Assembly (NCBI GenBank): GCA_016722045.1
Contig: JADKGY010000001.1
Location: 372,001 to 436,000 of the forward strand
DNA from: Candidatus Opimibacter skivensis
GTDB taxonomy: Bacteria > Bacteroidota > Bacteroidia > Chitinophagales > Saprospiraceae
Reading direction: 5' to 3'
DNA: 64,000 nucleotides
Under the pieces are notes generated by a model that saw nothing but the letters and a program-made list of their open reading frames with translations, was not told the origin of the DNA and searched no databases. Both the position numbers and the translations under genes were made by a program. This document shows, in pieces, positions 1-9,098 of the stretch. Numbering within the stretch: the first letter of the stretch is position 1; every line of letters starts with the position of its first letter.

Positions 1-280
1 CATCAAAAGCTCCGTTCGTACAGGGATATTGTGCCAGATCCACAAATCCTTCCGGAATCTGAATCACTACATCCTTATCGATTCTAAATGCTTTTAAACC
101 AAAGCAAGGCACCGACGTAGTATACGTGATGCCTCCTGAAATGTCATCTCTCAGCTTTGATTTAAGTCGTGAAATGTCCCCCACAACGTCTTGCTTCTCG
201 TTTGGAATGAACTGGTCGATGTCCTTGCCACACGACATCATCATGACCAATGCTCCCAACACATAAAAAAACTTGCTCAT
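1..280 (-). CDS. Putative lipoprotein, 3' end beyond window
   Basis: The first 93 codons are visible; the gene runs off the left edge. It starts at the ATG at 280 with a short signal peptide ending in a lipobox (MMMSC), so a lipid-anchored envelope protein is expected, with mature Cys at about residue 17. The following residues are charged, with a D/K-rich stretch and then 'GGITYTTSVPCFGLK'. No family was recognised. It follows the anchored beta-barrel gene on the same strand after about 60 bp, so it is probably the third gene of the sigma-factor operon. The gap between them shows no clear terminator. Confidence 0.7.
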   Translation of the reverse strand, partial: MSKFFYVLGALVMMMSCGKDIDQFIPNEKQDVVGDISRLKSKLRDDISGGITYTTSVPCFGLKAFRIDKDVVIQIPEGFVDLAQYPCTNGAFD

Positions 281-341
281 TTCTCTGTTTTTACTTTTAT
301 AGACACGTTTCGTTGCCATAATGCTGCCTGTGTTTACCGGA

Positions 342-1652
342 TTAATTAAAATGATAGCGAATACCCAGGTTAAGGCCAGCAAAAGAGCGGTGTTCCTTAA
401 GTGGATAGGTATCTAATGTTACCGGATTGATCCTGTATAGTAGTCTCGGCTCGACTAGAGCGGAGATATTGTCTGTCAATGGAAATAAAGCACCGGCACC
501 TATGTATATGCTCAGGCCAAGGTTATTTTTATAAGCTTTCAATTCATCAGGTTCACCTGGTGTTATATGAACGGGATTGAGAGAGACATCAAGAATTTGG
601 CCTCTCACAGCACTGGTCAGATTAAGTACCGGACCGGCATTGACCATCAGTGTTGACCTGCCCATCGGAAGTTCATAACTGAGTACCAGAGGTATGTCCA
701 GATGGGTATAGCGATTGTGTATCTTTTTAATCAGTGTGCCTAGAATAGTGACCGTTGTCGCCTGACTATACAGAAAGGTTCCGTCAGCAGCAAAGAAGGA
801 ATCAATGACCATATGTTGCTGTGTTGCCGCTGGATCAGTATAATTGAATATATCACCTATCTGCTCATACATGACTCCGAGTCGAACAGCAAAGCCCTGC
901 TCCAGATTCAGGTTTACTCGTGCTCCCGCACCAAATGCGTATTGACTTTTCTCAGTTTGATTACGGGCAGTTGCATATGGTGAAGTTCCACCTTCCGCTG
1001 ATTCAAACGATCTTGGTGCAAATCCCGGAGTGCCAAATACATCAACAGAGAGTAACTTCTTACCATTCTTTCCACGGAATTTATAACAGCTCGGATCAGG
1101 CTTGATTTTGGAAATCTTATTACTTATTACTTTTTTATCCAATAAGGTAATATCCAAAGTCTGTATTCCATCTATAACGTTCACCTCTTTACTGAAAGAT
1201 GTATTTCCTGTCACTGCATAATCTGTTAGTGCGAGATTCGAAGAAATTGAATTTTTACCAACAACTTTATCGGTGAATAATTTTGCTCTGGTTTTTCCGT
1301 ATTGATTTTTACCACTTGCTGAAGCTTTTGCTTCCTGGACTACACTGGATTCTTTTAAAGATTGTTTTGGGGCTTCGCTAACAATGGTGTTTTCAACATT
1401 TGTTGGGTTCGTATTCTGAATTTCTTCAATTGATTTATTCTCTGGTGTTGCAGCAGGAATAATGGGTTTATGCAGTAATGACAGACTTATCGAAGATGCA
1501 CCAATCAGTAAAAATCCTGCAAGGGACAACCACAAAAAGGGCAGCCTCCTTCTTTTGACAGGAAGATTTGCTTCAACGTTTTTCCATATATCATCCCTTA
1601 CAGGAAGCGTATAGTTGTGAAGCTTTTCTTTAAAAGGGTTTTGGTCTTTCAT
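342..1652 (-). CDS. Membrane-anchored outer-membrane beta-barrel-like protein, partner of ECF sigma factor
   Basis: 436 residues. The N-terminus is charged and cytoplasmic-looking (about residues 1-37). A single hydrophobic segment follows (about 38-60, 'LPFLWLSLAGFLLIGAS'), then a low-complexity S/T/N/K linker to about residue 200. The C-terminal half has alternating beta-strand patterns ending in 'NLGIRYHFN', like PorT-type outer-membrane barrels. Its ATG overlaps the sigma factor stop by 4 bp, so the two are translationally coupled. In Bacteroidota such genes often sit directly behind an ECF sigma gene, and the short N-terminus may act as the anti-sigma part (inference). An inner-membrane anchor combined with a barrel-like C-terminus is topologically odd. 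Confidence 0.72.
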   Translation of the reverse strand: MKDQNPFKEKLHNYTLPVRDDIWKNVEANLPVKRRRLPFLWLSLAGFLLIGASSISLSLLHKPIIPAATPENKSIEEIQNTNPTNVENTIVSEAPKQSLKESSVVQEAKASASGKNQYGKTRAKLFTDKVVGKNSISSNLALTDYAVTGNTSFSKEVNVIDGIQTLDITLLDKKVISNKISKIKPDPSCYKFRGKNGKKLLSVDVFGTPGFAPRSFESAEGGTSPYATARNQTEKSQYAFGAGARVNLNLEQGFAVRLGVMYEQIGDIFNYTDPAATQQHMVIDSFFAADGTFLYSQATTVTILGTLIKKIHNRYTHLDIPLVLSYELPMGRSTLMVNAGPVLNLTSAVRGQILDVSLNPVHITPGEPDELKAYKNNLGLSIYIGAGALFPLTDNISALVEPRLLYRINPVTLDTYPLKEHRSFAGLNLGIRYHFN

Positions 1653-2182
1653 ATTTCTACTTTTAGAGTAGGCACGAGTGATCGTTGTATATATTTTCTT
1701 GCTTTGGTCAATTGTGATCTTGAGCTGCTTTCTTCTATGCCCAGCAATTCAGCGATCTCTTTGTGAGGGTATCCTTCGATCACACTCAGGTTAAAAACTG
1801 TTTTATATCCGTCAGGCAATTTATCAATGATCATCATGAGCTCATCTGCACTCATCTTGTGTATGGCATCCGGCTCAACAGATTGCTCAGGCAATCCTTC
1901 AGATACATAATCAATACGTAATCGCTTCTCTTTTTCAAGATATCGAATACAGGTGTTCACACAGACTCGTCTTACCCACCCTTCAAAAGACCCATCATTT
2001 CTGTATTGTATCAAATATTGAAATACTCTTATCAAACTATCCTGCAAAACGTCTTCTGCATTTATAGGACCCACATACCTTCTGCAAATGGCCATCAACA
2101 AAGGTGCAAACCGTTCATAAAGCACACGTTGCGCTGTCCGGTCATTCGCTTTACATCGTTTTATCAGTTCTTGCTCCTGCAA
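1649..2182 (-). CDS. RNA polymerase ECF-type sigma-70 factor
   Basis: 177 residues, normal length for an ECF sigma factor. Region 2 is at about residues 8-75, with 'EDVLQDSLIRVFQYL' and the promoter-melting pattern 'GSFEGWVRRVCVNTCIRYL'. Region 4 is at about 120-170, with a helix-turn-helix 'GYPHKEIAELLGIEESSSR'. It directs core RNA polymerase to a dedicated promoter set. The downstream anchored beta-barrel gene starts inside its stop codon (ATGA overlap), so that protein is the likely regulatory partner. Targets cannot be told from sequence. The divergent radical SAM gene lies 366 bp away, across two inverted repeats. Confidence 0.93.
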   Translation of the reverse strand: MQEQELIKRCKANDRTAQRVLYERFAPLLMAICRRYVGPINAEDVLQDSLIRVFQYLIQYRNDGSFEGWVRRVCVNTCIRYLEKEKRLRIDYVSEGLPEQSVEPDAIHKMSADELMMIIDKLPDGYKTVFNLSVIEGYPHKEIAELLGIEESSSRSQLTKARKYIQRSLVPTLKVEI

Positions 2183-2429
2183 AAGCTCTGTCTTAAGTAC
2201 TGTTATCTATTTGATACAATCCCGGCAGGATCGCTGCCTATGATTACAAAAATACTTTCATAATGGCTGATTATTGGATTTCAGCAGATATAAATCTGTC
2301 CTTCACCCTATATAATACATTGATCCAGATTCCAGGGACAATTATCAGAAATTGAACCAGACTATTTAGGCAGGATTTGAACTGTTAAAACCTATTATAA
2401 GCTACAGATTATCAGGTCTTTAGGATATC

Positions 2430-2451
2430 GTGGCACAACTAGTCGTGCCAC
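2430..2451. promoter_or_regulatory. Inverted repeat, possible operator
   Basis: Perfect 7-bp arms GTGGCAC / GTGCCAC separated by 8 bases, in the 366-bp gap between the divergent sigma factor and radical SAM genes. No T-run follows, so a protein-binding site is more likely than a terminator. Function is unknown. The rest of the gap is AT-rich with no convincing ORF. Confidence 0.35.
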
Positions 2452-2496
2452 CACTTATAACCTGTTCACTATCAATCCATTAGATTTTTTAATAAA

Positions 2497-2515
2497 ATGA
2501 CTATAAATTAGTCAT
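2497..2515. promoter_or_regulatory. Inverted repeat upstream of radical SAM gene
   Basis: Perfect arms ATGACTA / TAGTCAT around a 5-base centre (TAAAT), ending 33 bp before the ATG at 2549. The position fits an operator or promoter-overlapping site for the radical SAM gene. No regulator was identified. Confidence 0.35.
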
Positions 2516-2548
2516 ATAATGCTTAATTTACAGTCAAATCCATAAATA

Positions 2549-3598
2549 ATGAAAGGAAGAGGTGCGCAAATCAACCCTAACAGTCCATACGACAAGCATG
2601 TCAAGTCAAAACATCGCGATCTCAATTTCACTCCACCACCGCAGGAGATCAAAACCCAATATCTCGAAACACATCCTAAAACGCTGATCAATAAGGTCGA
2701 AAGCCCTGATGTCCGAATGGAATATTCAATGAATCCTTACCAGGGCTGCGAACATGGATGCGTCTATTGCTATGCCCGTAACACACATCCGTATTGGGGA
2801 TTCAGCGCAGGGCTTGATTTTGAAACAAAAATCCTTGTCAAACGTGAAGCACCTCAGATTTTAGCTAAGAAGCTTGCATCACATAAATGGATTCCTGCAC
2901 CGATCATGCTTTCGGGTAATACAGATTGCTATCAGCCCGCAGAAGCAAAATTCAAATTGACAAGACAAATCCTTGAAGTTGTCGATCGATTTAATCACCC
3001 GGTGGGCATTATTACCAAAAGTGCACTCATTATGCGTGACATCGATATCCTGAAGCGTCTTGCTGAAAAAAAACTGGTCACAGTAGCCATCTCCATTAAT
3101 ACAGTTACAGAATCTACCCGAAGATTACTTGAACCTCGCACAGCCTCGGTTACAAGGAGACTCCAGGTTATCAAAGAACTTTCGGATGCAGGCATCTATG
3201 TGCATGCGATGTTAGGTCCTATCATTCCCGGACTTACAGATCATGAAATAATGAATGTCGTTGAAGCCGTAACAAATGCTGGTGCAAAAAACGCACATTA
3301 TATAGTGGTAAGGCTCAACGGCGATGTGGCTGAAATATTTACAGATTGGGTGAAGAAAACCTATCCCGATCGTGCTGATAAAATATTGAACCGTATCATG
3401 GATACACATGGAGGCAATCTGAATGACAGCCGCTTCGGCACACGGATGAAGGGAGAAGGTAAGTATGCCGAAATCATTGAAAAACATTTCCACCTGGCTA
3501 AGCGAAAATTCCTGCCCAATCCCGAAGCCTTCGAATATGATTTAAGCCTTTATGAAAAAGCCCGCAAACCCCAGACAAATCTTTTTGATTTAATGTGA
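2549..3598 (+). CDS. PA0069-family radical SAM protein (SplB-like)
   Basis: 349 residues. The radical SAM [4Fe-4S] motif CxxxCxxC is seen as 'GCEHGCVYCYARNTH' at about residues 66-80. A TIM-barrel-like body follows, with 'LSGNTDCYQPAEAKFKLTR' and 'GIITKSALIMRDIDIL'. This arrangement matches the PA0069/Rv2578c-type proteins related to spore photoproduct lyase. The reaction catalysed by this subfamily is not established. It is monocistronic: the next gene is convergent, and 115 bp of short repeats lie between them. Confidence 0.87.
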   Translation: MKGRGAQINPNSPYDKHVKSKHRDLNFTPPPQEIKTQYLETHPKTLINKVESPDVRMEYSMNPYQGCEHGCVYCYARNTHPYWGFSAGLDFETKILVKREAPQILAKKLASHKWIPAPIMLSGNTDCYQPAEAKFKLTRQILEVVDRFNHPVGIITKSALIMRDIDILKRLAEKKLVTVAISINTVTESTRRLLEPRTASVTRRLQVIKELSDAGIYVHAMLGPIIPGLTDHEIMNVVEAVTNAGAKNAHYIVVRLNGDVAEIFTDWVKKTYPDRADKILNRIMDTHGGNLNDSRFGTRMKGEGKYAEIIEKHFHLAKRKFLPNPEAFEYDLSLYEKARKPQTNLFDLM

Positions 3599-3627
3599 GC
3601 TGTTAAACATTTTTGCATCGGTTGGTT

Positions 3628-3702
3628 AAATACTGAATACAAATACTGATTACTAATTACTGAATAAATACTGAATGCTGAATACTGATTACTGAACACT
3701 GC
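3628..3702. repeat. Degenerate 'AATACTGA' short-repeat tract
   Basis: At least six copies of ACTGA, mostly within the word AATACTGA, are packed into 75 bp between the convergent radical SAM gene and the first SprB-repeat gene. It occupies nearly the whole gap. It looks like an intergenic short-repeat tract rather than coding DNA. No strong hairpin was seen. Confidence 0.6.
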
Positions 3703-3713
3703 TTACCGGAGTT

Positions 3714-6700
3714 TCACCGTATCAAAGTCACATCACCCTTGTACGCATGCTCTTCACCATTAGAATATCTGACGACAGCTCTGTAAGCGAATACATCTGG
3801 ATTCATTCCCAATCCTTTGAAAGATCCGTTCCAGCCATATGTTGGTTCATTCGGTGGAAAATGATTATTGATAAATACACAATTGCCCCATCGGTCAAAA
3901 ATCAGTAACTCAACGACCTCATCAATTTCTTTATTTGCATATACAGTAAACATGTCATTCGGCCCATCCCCATTCGGAGAGAATACATTTGGAATGTATA
4001 CATGAAATTCTTTGTCAACATCTAGCGCCAGGTTTGCAAACCCTATACAACCATTCGTATCCATCACCATGACCATAATTTGTGTGGATTGAGTAAGCAC
4101 AAAGTTTTGTTCAGGACAAATACGCTGATGACAATTGAATAATTCTTCCGGCATCCATGCTATAGTATCAACCATCGCTAATGGAATATTCAATTGTAGA
4201 CTGCAATTGACCATGCTATCATTGGATAAAAACAAATCTGCATCAATGCTTACTTCTACAGGTGTAGACCCTGGCATTGTAAATGAAGAAGAAATACTAC
4301 ACCCATTGATGTCCGTAATTGTAACACTATAAACCCCCTGAGAAAGTTGTGTAATATCCTCGCTGGTATCGCCGGTTGACCAGTTGAATTGGTTGCCATT
4401 CGGCGGCGTTACAGTAAGATCTATACTCCCATTTTCATCCCCACAAGTCGGATGTGTAATTATATCTGACAATAACGGTATAGTAGCATTATTTTCTATA
4501 GAAAAAATATCAGATGATGAACAGTTGTTTAGATCAGTAATCGTAACCTGGTATATTCCTGATAATACATTTGACAAATCTTCTGTTGTAGCACCATTTG
4601 ACCAGGAAAATAAGTATTGTCCCGAAGGCGTAATCGTCAAATCAACAGCCCCGGATGGATTAACACATGTATGATCGTCTGTGATGACAGATGAGATATT
4701 AAAGCTTGAGTTAAGATTGGGAATCGTAAATAGGCCGGTAACAGAACATCCATTCGTGTTAGTTACTGTCAATGCATATACACCTGAGAAAACATTGATG
4801 AGGTCTTCAGTTGTTGTTCCATTTGACCAAAGGAAGTTGCTGCTGCTGTTGGGAGAAATACTTATGTCTATACTGCCATTTTGTTGTCCACATGTAGCAG
4901 GAATAATATTTTGCATGATGACAGGATTTGATGTGCTGTCATCCACAGTGAACGAATGTGTTGATGAACAATTGAATTGATCAATAACAGTCACTATATA
5001 AGTACCAGATCCCAGGTTTTGAATTGAAGGCGTTGAACTGCCGGTCGACCAGGCATACGTATAATTTCCAGTCGGTGCGATGATCAGGTCAATAGATCCG
5101 TTTGAGGCTATGCATGATGTGTTTGCATTGACATTTCCATCAATGGAAAAGATTGAATTATTATTTGGAACAGCAAAACTTCCCACTGCGTCACATCCAT
5201 TGCTACCCGTCACTGTAACGCTATACACTCCAGCTGCTATATTTTGTAAATCTTGGGTATTCACTCCCGTTGACCACAGGAAAGAATTTCCTGACACGGG
5301 TGTTATACTTAAGACGATGCTTCCATTATTCTGACCGCAAGTAGATGGTGTTATCAGTTGGGAGACAACGGGATTAATGGTGCTATCGACAATGCTGAGT
5401 GTTAAAGAAGAAGAACAATTCAATGCATCAGCTACAGTAACAATATATTGACCGGCAGCCAGATTTTGTAAATCTTCAGTTGTGGCACCATTTGACCAAC
5501 TGAATGTATACGTTCCGGCAGGCGTTACAGAAATATCTATAGCTCCGTTCGATTGAATACAAGAAGCGTTGTTAGTTGTTATTGCTGAAATTGAAAAATT
5601 GGAATTCAGGTTGTCGATTGTAAATGTATCCAGCGTTATACAGCCACCAATTCCTGTGATCGTGACCATGTAAGTACCTGAATTAATATTTTGTAAATCT
5701 TCAGTTGTTGCGCCACCAGACCATAAGAATGTACTTTGCAGTGGAGTAGCAGTCAAATCAATACTGCCATTCCCGGTTCCGCACGTTTCCGGTGTGAGAA
5801 GAGAAGTGACAAAAGGGAGTACAGTGCTATCATTGATTATATAGCTGGCAGATGACGAACATTGGTTTAGATCGCTCACTGTGACATTGTATATTCCTGC
5901 TAAAAGAGATTGAATGTCTTCTGCACTTGCTCCATTAGACCAAAGAAATGAATATACTCCAGGAGGACTGACTGAAAGATCTAATGACCCATTTGGATTT
6001 ACGCATGAATTATTCGAAAGCGGAATTGCTGCTAAAGAGAAAGTCGCACTTTGATTGTCAATTGTAAACGTCGTACTTGCAGTACAACCTTCAGAACTGG
6101 TCACAGTTATTCCATAGATCCCCGGTGAAATATTTTGAAGATCTTCTGATGTTCTTCCATCAGACCAAAGAAACATATATGTCCCGGGAGGAGATAGTGA
6201 AATGTCCACGGAACCATTAGGATTTTGGCAAGACGTATTCGGCATTGTAATTCCTGAAATATCAATTGAGGCAATTGAATTGATAATATCAAATGCCGAA
6301 GAAATAATGCATCCATCGATATTCGTAACGGTGACGATGTAATTACCTGCATTCAGATTCTGTAGATCTTCACTTGTGACACCGGAATTCCATTCATAAG
6401 TGTAAGCTCCGGCAGGAGTGACCGTAAGATCAATGGATCCATTAGGTGATGTACAGGATGTATTTGATGAGGAACTTCCGAGCACTGAAAAAGGAATATT
6501 CTGATTATCGACTGTAAAACTTGCCGTCTGTATACAATTGATTCCGAGTGTAACAGTCACATCAAACGTTCCTCCGCCAATGTTAAAGAGATCTTCAGTA
6601 GTAGCACCAGTTGACCATTGGAAAGTGTATGCACCAGCAGGAGATATAGTGATGTCAATACTACCATTACTGTTTATACATGATGTATTGGGCGATGTCT

Positions 6701-7067
6701 GGCCTGATATGTTTATGGGAATAGAATTACCCGGCAGGTCAATAGTGGTTGCAGATGTACATCCGTTTGATCCTGTGACAGTGACAGAATATGTGTTAGC
6801 CGCTACGTTTACTATTCCTTGTGTTGTATTTCCATTTGACCATAAAAATGTAAAAGGAGCTATTCCATTACTTATCTGCAAATCTATTGAACCATTGCTT
6901 TCACCACATGACGCAGGTGAAGAAATGGATTGAATAGCTGGAGCATTTGTCTGATTTGCAACTACATAATTTCCAATGGAGATACAGTTAATTCCTTTTG
7001 TTACTGTCACTGAATAATTACCGGGAGCGAGGTTTGAAAGGTCTTCTGTTATAGCTCCATTTGACCA
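3714..7067. repeat. Tandem duplication, unit 1 (near-identical to 8535-11886)
   Basis: This 3354-bp block matches 8535-11886 (3352 bp) almost base for base. The two-base length difference equals the two single-base deletions seen in the second copy. Similarity falls sharply beyond 7067/11886, inside SprB repeat 3, although the genes remain homologous. One island of 18 differences at 5130-5220 interrupts the match. The pattern fits recent duplication or gene conversion between tandem paralogues. Confidence 0.9.
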
Positions 7068-8375
7068 TAAAAATGTGTATGTCGAAACCGGAGTAACGTT
7101 TAAGGCTATGGCTCCATTGTTAAGTATACAGGAGGTATTTGGTGTAATATTTTCAGCGAGAGTTATGGAGACAGAATTGTCTGGTACAACTATGACTTCT
7201 GTTGAACTGCAGCCACTTGCCGATGTGACTGTAACCGAATAAGTGCCAGCAGTGATGTTAACGATATCTTCTGTATTCAATCCGTTAGACCAATTTATTA
7301 AGTATGTGCCTGAAGGTGCTATAGTAAGATCTATTGACCCATTATTCTGTCCACAGGTAGCTGCAGATTGCAGAGAACTTAATAATGGAACTGTTGTCCC
7401 ATCATCAACCGTAAAGCTGGCTGTAATGCTACAATTTGCACCATCTGAAACCGTGACTGTGTATTGCCCAGCCTGTAAGTTTGTGATATCTTCTGTAGTG
7501 GCTCCATTTGACCATTGATACGTATAACTCCCGGATGGACTAATAGTGATATTTACCATTCCATTCGGTGTATTGCATGATGTCAATTGTGTAGCAGTTC
7601 CGTTTATATTAATTGCCGCACCAGCCATTACTGTTACTGTGTCATAACCATAACAGAAATTACCATCTTGCACCTGCACAATATACGTGCCTGGTGTATT
7701 CACTGAGATGGAAGGCGTTGATTGAAGAGTAGGTAGCCAGAGATATTGGTTATAGGGGCCACCAGTCGCATTTAATGTAATGGATTGCCCACCGCAAATC
7801 TGCAATGGTCCTGTTATAACAGGTGTTGGAGCTGGCAGAAAAGTAACAGGCTGGGATAAAGTATATGTGCATCCATTGGCAGGATCAGTTAATGTAACTG
7901 AATATGTACCAGAATTCAATACTGATATGGATTCTGTTGTTGCCCCTGTAGACCATAGCCAGGTCACGCCCGGGGGAGGAACTACTAAAAACAAAAACGT
8001 AGCGTCAAGATAAATGGGAAAATTTTCACAGGATTGTGTTGCAGATGCATTTATATATGGAGCTACATTAAGCCCAAGAGTGATAGATCCCGATGCAGTA
8101 CATCCTGTAATGCCTGTAATGGTAACTGAATATGTAGCAGTACTGCTATTAAGAGCATAAATAGAAACTGTAGTTTCACCGGTGGACCACAGATATGAGT
8201 AAGGTTCTGCACCACCAAAAGCATAAGCTGTCAGTATCAAAGAATCCATATCGCAAAAATAAGGTTGGACTTGCCACCCTAATTTGCAATGTGGTTGAGC
8301 ATAGGATTTAATTGAAAATGCGAATATCGTCAGCGAACAAAAACAAATGCGAGTAATCCACTTAATTTTGTGCAT
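3714..8375 (-). CDS. Giant SprB-repeat surface protein with type B T9SS sorting domain (intact copy)
   Basis: About 1553 residues from the preferred start. The frame opens at 8429, but the ATG at 8375 has AGGAG five bases upstream and yields a clean signal peptide ('MHKIKWITRICF...SYAQ'). About three divergent N-terminal units (W-S-T-G-x-T-T) are followed by 15 tandem SprB-type repeats of 73-76 residues, each of form C..NGSIDL..W S N G.TTEDL..Y.VTV....C. The last ~97 residues form the gliding-motility-associated type B domain ('VFSPNGDGPNDMF', 'DRWGN', 'GDVTLIR'). It is expected to cross the outer membrane by T9SS and be displayed as an adhesin, as for SprB of Flavobacterium. Its last 3.35 kb nearly matches the neighbouring copy. 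Confidence 0.88.
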   Translation of the reverse strand: MHKIKWITRICFCSLTIFAFSIKSYAQPHCKLGWQVQPYFCDMDSLILTAYAFGGAEPYSYLWSTGETTVSIYALNSSTATYSVTITGITGCTASGSITLGLNVAPYINASATQSCENFPIYLDATFLFLVVPPPGVTWLWSTGATTESISVLNSGTYSVTLTDPANGCTYTLSQPVTFLPAPTPVITGPLQICGGQSITLNATGGPYNQYLWLPTLQSTPSISVNTPGTYIVQVQDGNFCYGYDTVTVMAGAAININGTATQLTSCNTPNGMVNITISPSGSYTYQWSNGATTEDITNLQAGQYTVTVSDGANCSITASFTVDDGTTVPLLSSLQSAATCGQNNGSIDLTIAPSGTYLINWSNGLNTEDIVNITAGTYSVTVTSASGCSSTEVIVVPDNSVSITLAENITPNTSCILNNGAIALNVTPVSTYTFLWSNGAITEDLSNLAPGNYSVTVTKGINCISIGNYVVANQTNAPAIQSISSPASCGESNGSIDLQISNGIAPFTFLWSNGNTTQGIVNVAANTYSVTVTGSNGCTSATTIDLPGNSIPINISGQTSPNTSCINSNGSIDITISPAGAYTFQWSTGATTEDLFNIGGGTFDVTVTLGINCIQTASFTVDNQNIPFSVLGSSSSNTSCTSPNGSIDLTVTPAGAYTYEWNSGVTSEDLQNLNAGNYIVTVTNIDGCIISSAFDIINSIASIDISGITMPNTSCQNPNGSVDISLSPPGTYMFLWSDGRTSEDLQNISPGIYGITVTSSEGCTASTTFTIDNQSATFSLAAIPLSNNSCVNPNGSLDLSVSPPGVYSFLWSNGASAEDIQSLLAGIYNVTVSDLNQCSSSASYIINDSTVLPFVTSLLTPETCGTGNGSIDLTATPLQSTFLWSGGATTEDLQNINSGTYMVTITGIGGCITLDTFTIDNLNSNFSISAITTNNASCIQSNGAIDISVTPAGTYTFSWSNGATTEDLQNLAAGQYIVTVADALNCSSSLTLSIVDSTINPVVSQLITPSTCGQNNGSIVLSITPVSGNSFLWSTGVNTQDLQNIAAGVYSVTVTGSNGCDAVGSFAVPNNNSIFSIDGNVNANTSCIASNGSIDLIIAPTGNYTYAWSTGSSTPSIQNLGSGTYIVTVIDQFNCSSTHSFTVDDSTSNPVIMQNIIPATCGQQNGSIDISISPNSSSNFLWSNGTTTEDLINVFSGVYALTVTNTNGCSVTGLFTIPNLNSSFNISSVITDDHTCVNPSGAVDLTITPSGQYLFSWSNGATTEDLSNVLSGIYQVTITDLNNCSSSDIFSIENNATIPLLSDIITHPTCGDENGSIDLTVTPPNGNQFNWSTGDTSEDITQLSQGVYSVTITDINGCSISSSFTMPGSTPVEVSIDADLFLSNDSMVNCSLQLNIPLAMVDTIAWMPEELFNCHQRICPEQNFVLTQSTQIMVMVMDTNGCIGFANLALDVDKEFHVYIPNVFSPNGDGPNDMFTVYANKEIDEVVELLIFDRWGNCVFINNHFPPNEPTYGWNGSFKGLGMNPDVFAYRAVVRYSNGEEHAYKGDVTLIR

Positions 8376-8380
8376 AAAAA

Positions 8381-8385
8381 CTCCT
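8381..8385 (-). promoter_or_regulatory. Shine-Dalgarno-like AGGAG deciding the start at 8375
   Basis: Read on the minus strand, AGGAG lies five bases before the ATG at 8373-8375. Strong SD sites are uncommon in Bacteroidota, so this favours 8375 over the in-frame ATG at 8429. The shorter start also leaves an ordinary signal peptide. Confidence 0.5.
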
Positions 8386-8534
8386 GGGGTGGTAATACTT
8401 CGTGACATAATATTTTGTTGTATGCTCAAGCAAAACTATTTGTTAAAACATGCCTGAAATAAGATTTACCTACGAGCAGGTGAATTATGTTTACGAATCG
8501 GCCGGAAAAGAATTTTCAATGAAACTTAATAGTT

Positions 8535-9098
8535 TCATCGTATCAAAGTCACATCACCCTTGTACGCATGCTCTTCACCATTAGAATATCTGACGATGGC
8601 TCTATAAGCGAATACATCTGGATTCATTCCCAATCCTTTGAAAGATCCGTTCCAGCCATATGTTGGTTCATTAGGTGGAAAATGATTATTGATAAATACA
8701 CAATTGCCCCATCGGTCAAAAATCAGTAACTCAACGACCTCATCAATTTCTTTATTTGCATACACGGTAAACATGTCATTCGGCCCATCCCCATTCGGAG
8801 TGAATACATTGGGAATGTATACGTGAAATTCTTTGTCAACATCTAGCGCCAGGTTTGCAAACCCTATACAACCATTCGTATCCATCACCATGACCATAAT
8901 TTGTGTGGAATGAGTAAGCACAAAGTTTTGTTCAAGACAAATACGCTGATGACAATTGAATAATCCTTCCGGCATCCATGCTATAGTATCAACCATCGCT
9001 AATGGAATATTCAATTGTAGACTGCAATTGACCATGCTATCATTGGATAAAAACAAATCTGCATCAATGCTTACTTCTACAGGTGTAGACCCTGGCAT
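8535..9098 (-). CDS. 3' fragment of the broken SprB-repeat protein, carrying the type B sorting domain
   Basis: A 187-residue open frame beginning at an internal Met ('MPGSTPVEVS'). It holds the linker and the complete gliding-motility C-terminal domain ('VFTPNGDGPNDMF', 'DRWGN', 'GDVTLIR'). It has no signal peptide, so on its own it could not reach the T9SS. It differs from the intact copy by only a few residues (for example FTPN instead of FSPN). Confidence 0.5.
   Translation of the reverse strand: MPGSTPVEVSIDADLFLSNDSMVNCSLQLNIPLAMVDTIAWMPEGLFNCHQRICLEQNFVLTHSTQIMVMVMDTNGCIGFANLALDVDKEFHVYIPNVFTPNGDGPNDMFTVYANKEIDEVVELLIFDRWGNCVFINNHFPPNEPTYGWNGSFKGLGMNPDVFAYRAIVRYSNGEEHAYKGDVTLIR

Noticed and set aside
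2006..2263. 85-codon plus-strand ORF opposite the sigma factor gene
   Set aside because: Lies mostly antisense to a clear ECF sigma factor gene; no domain features.
3628..3702. Possible CRISPR-like or tandem array before the first SprB gene
   Set aside because: The unit is only 5-8 bp and spacing is irregular, with no spacers; it is a degenerate short-repeat tract.
4135..4980. Plus-strand ORFs of 65-99 codons inside the SprB-repeat genes, repeated at 8956-9770
   Set aside because: They are antisense shadows of the repeats. They recur only because the two genes are duplicates and have no start context or recognisable domains.
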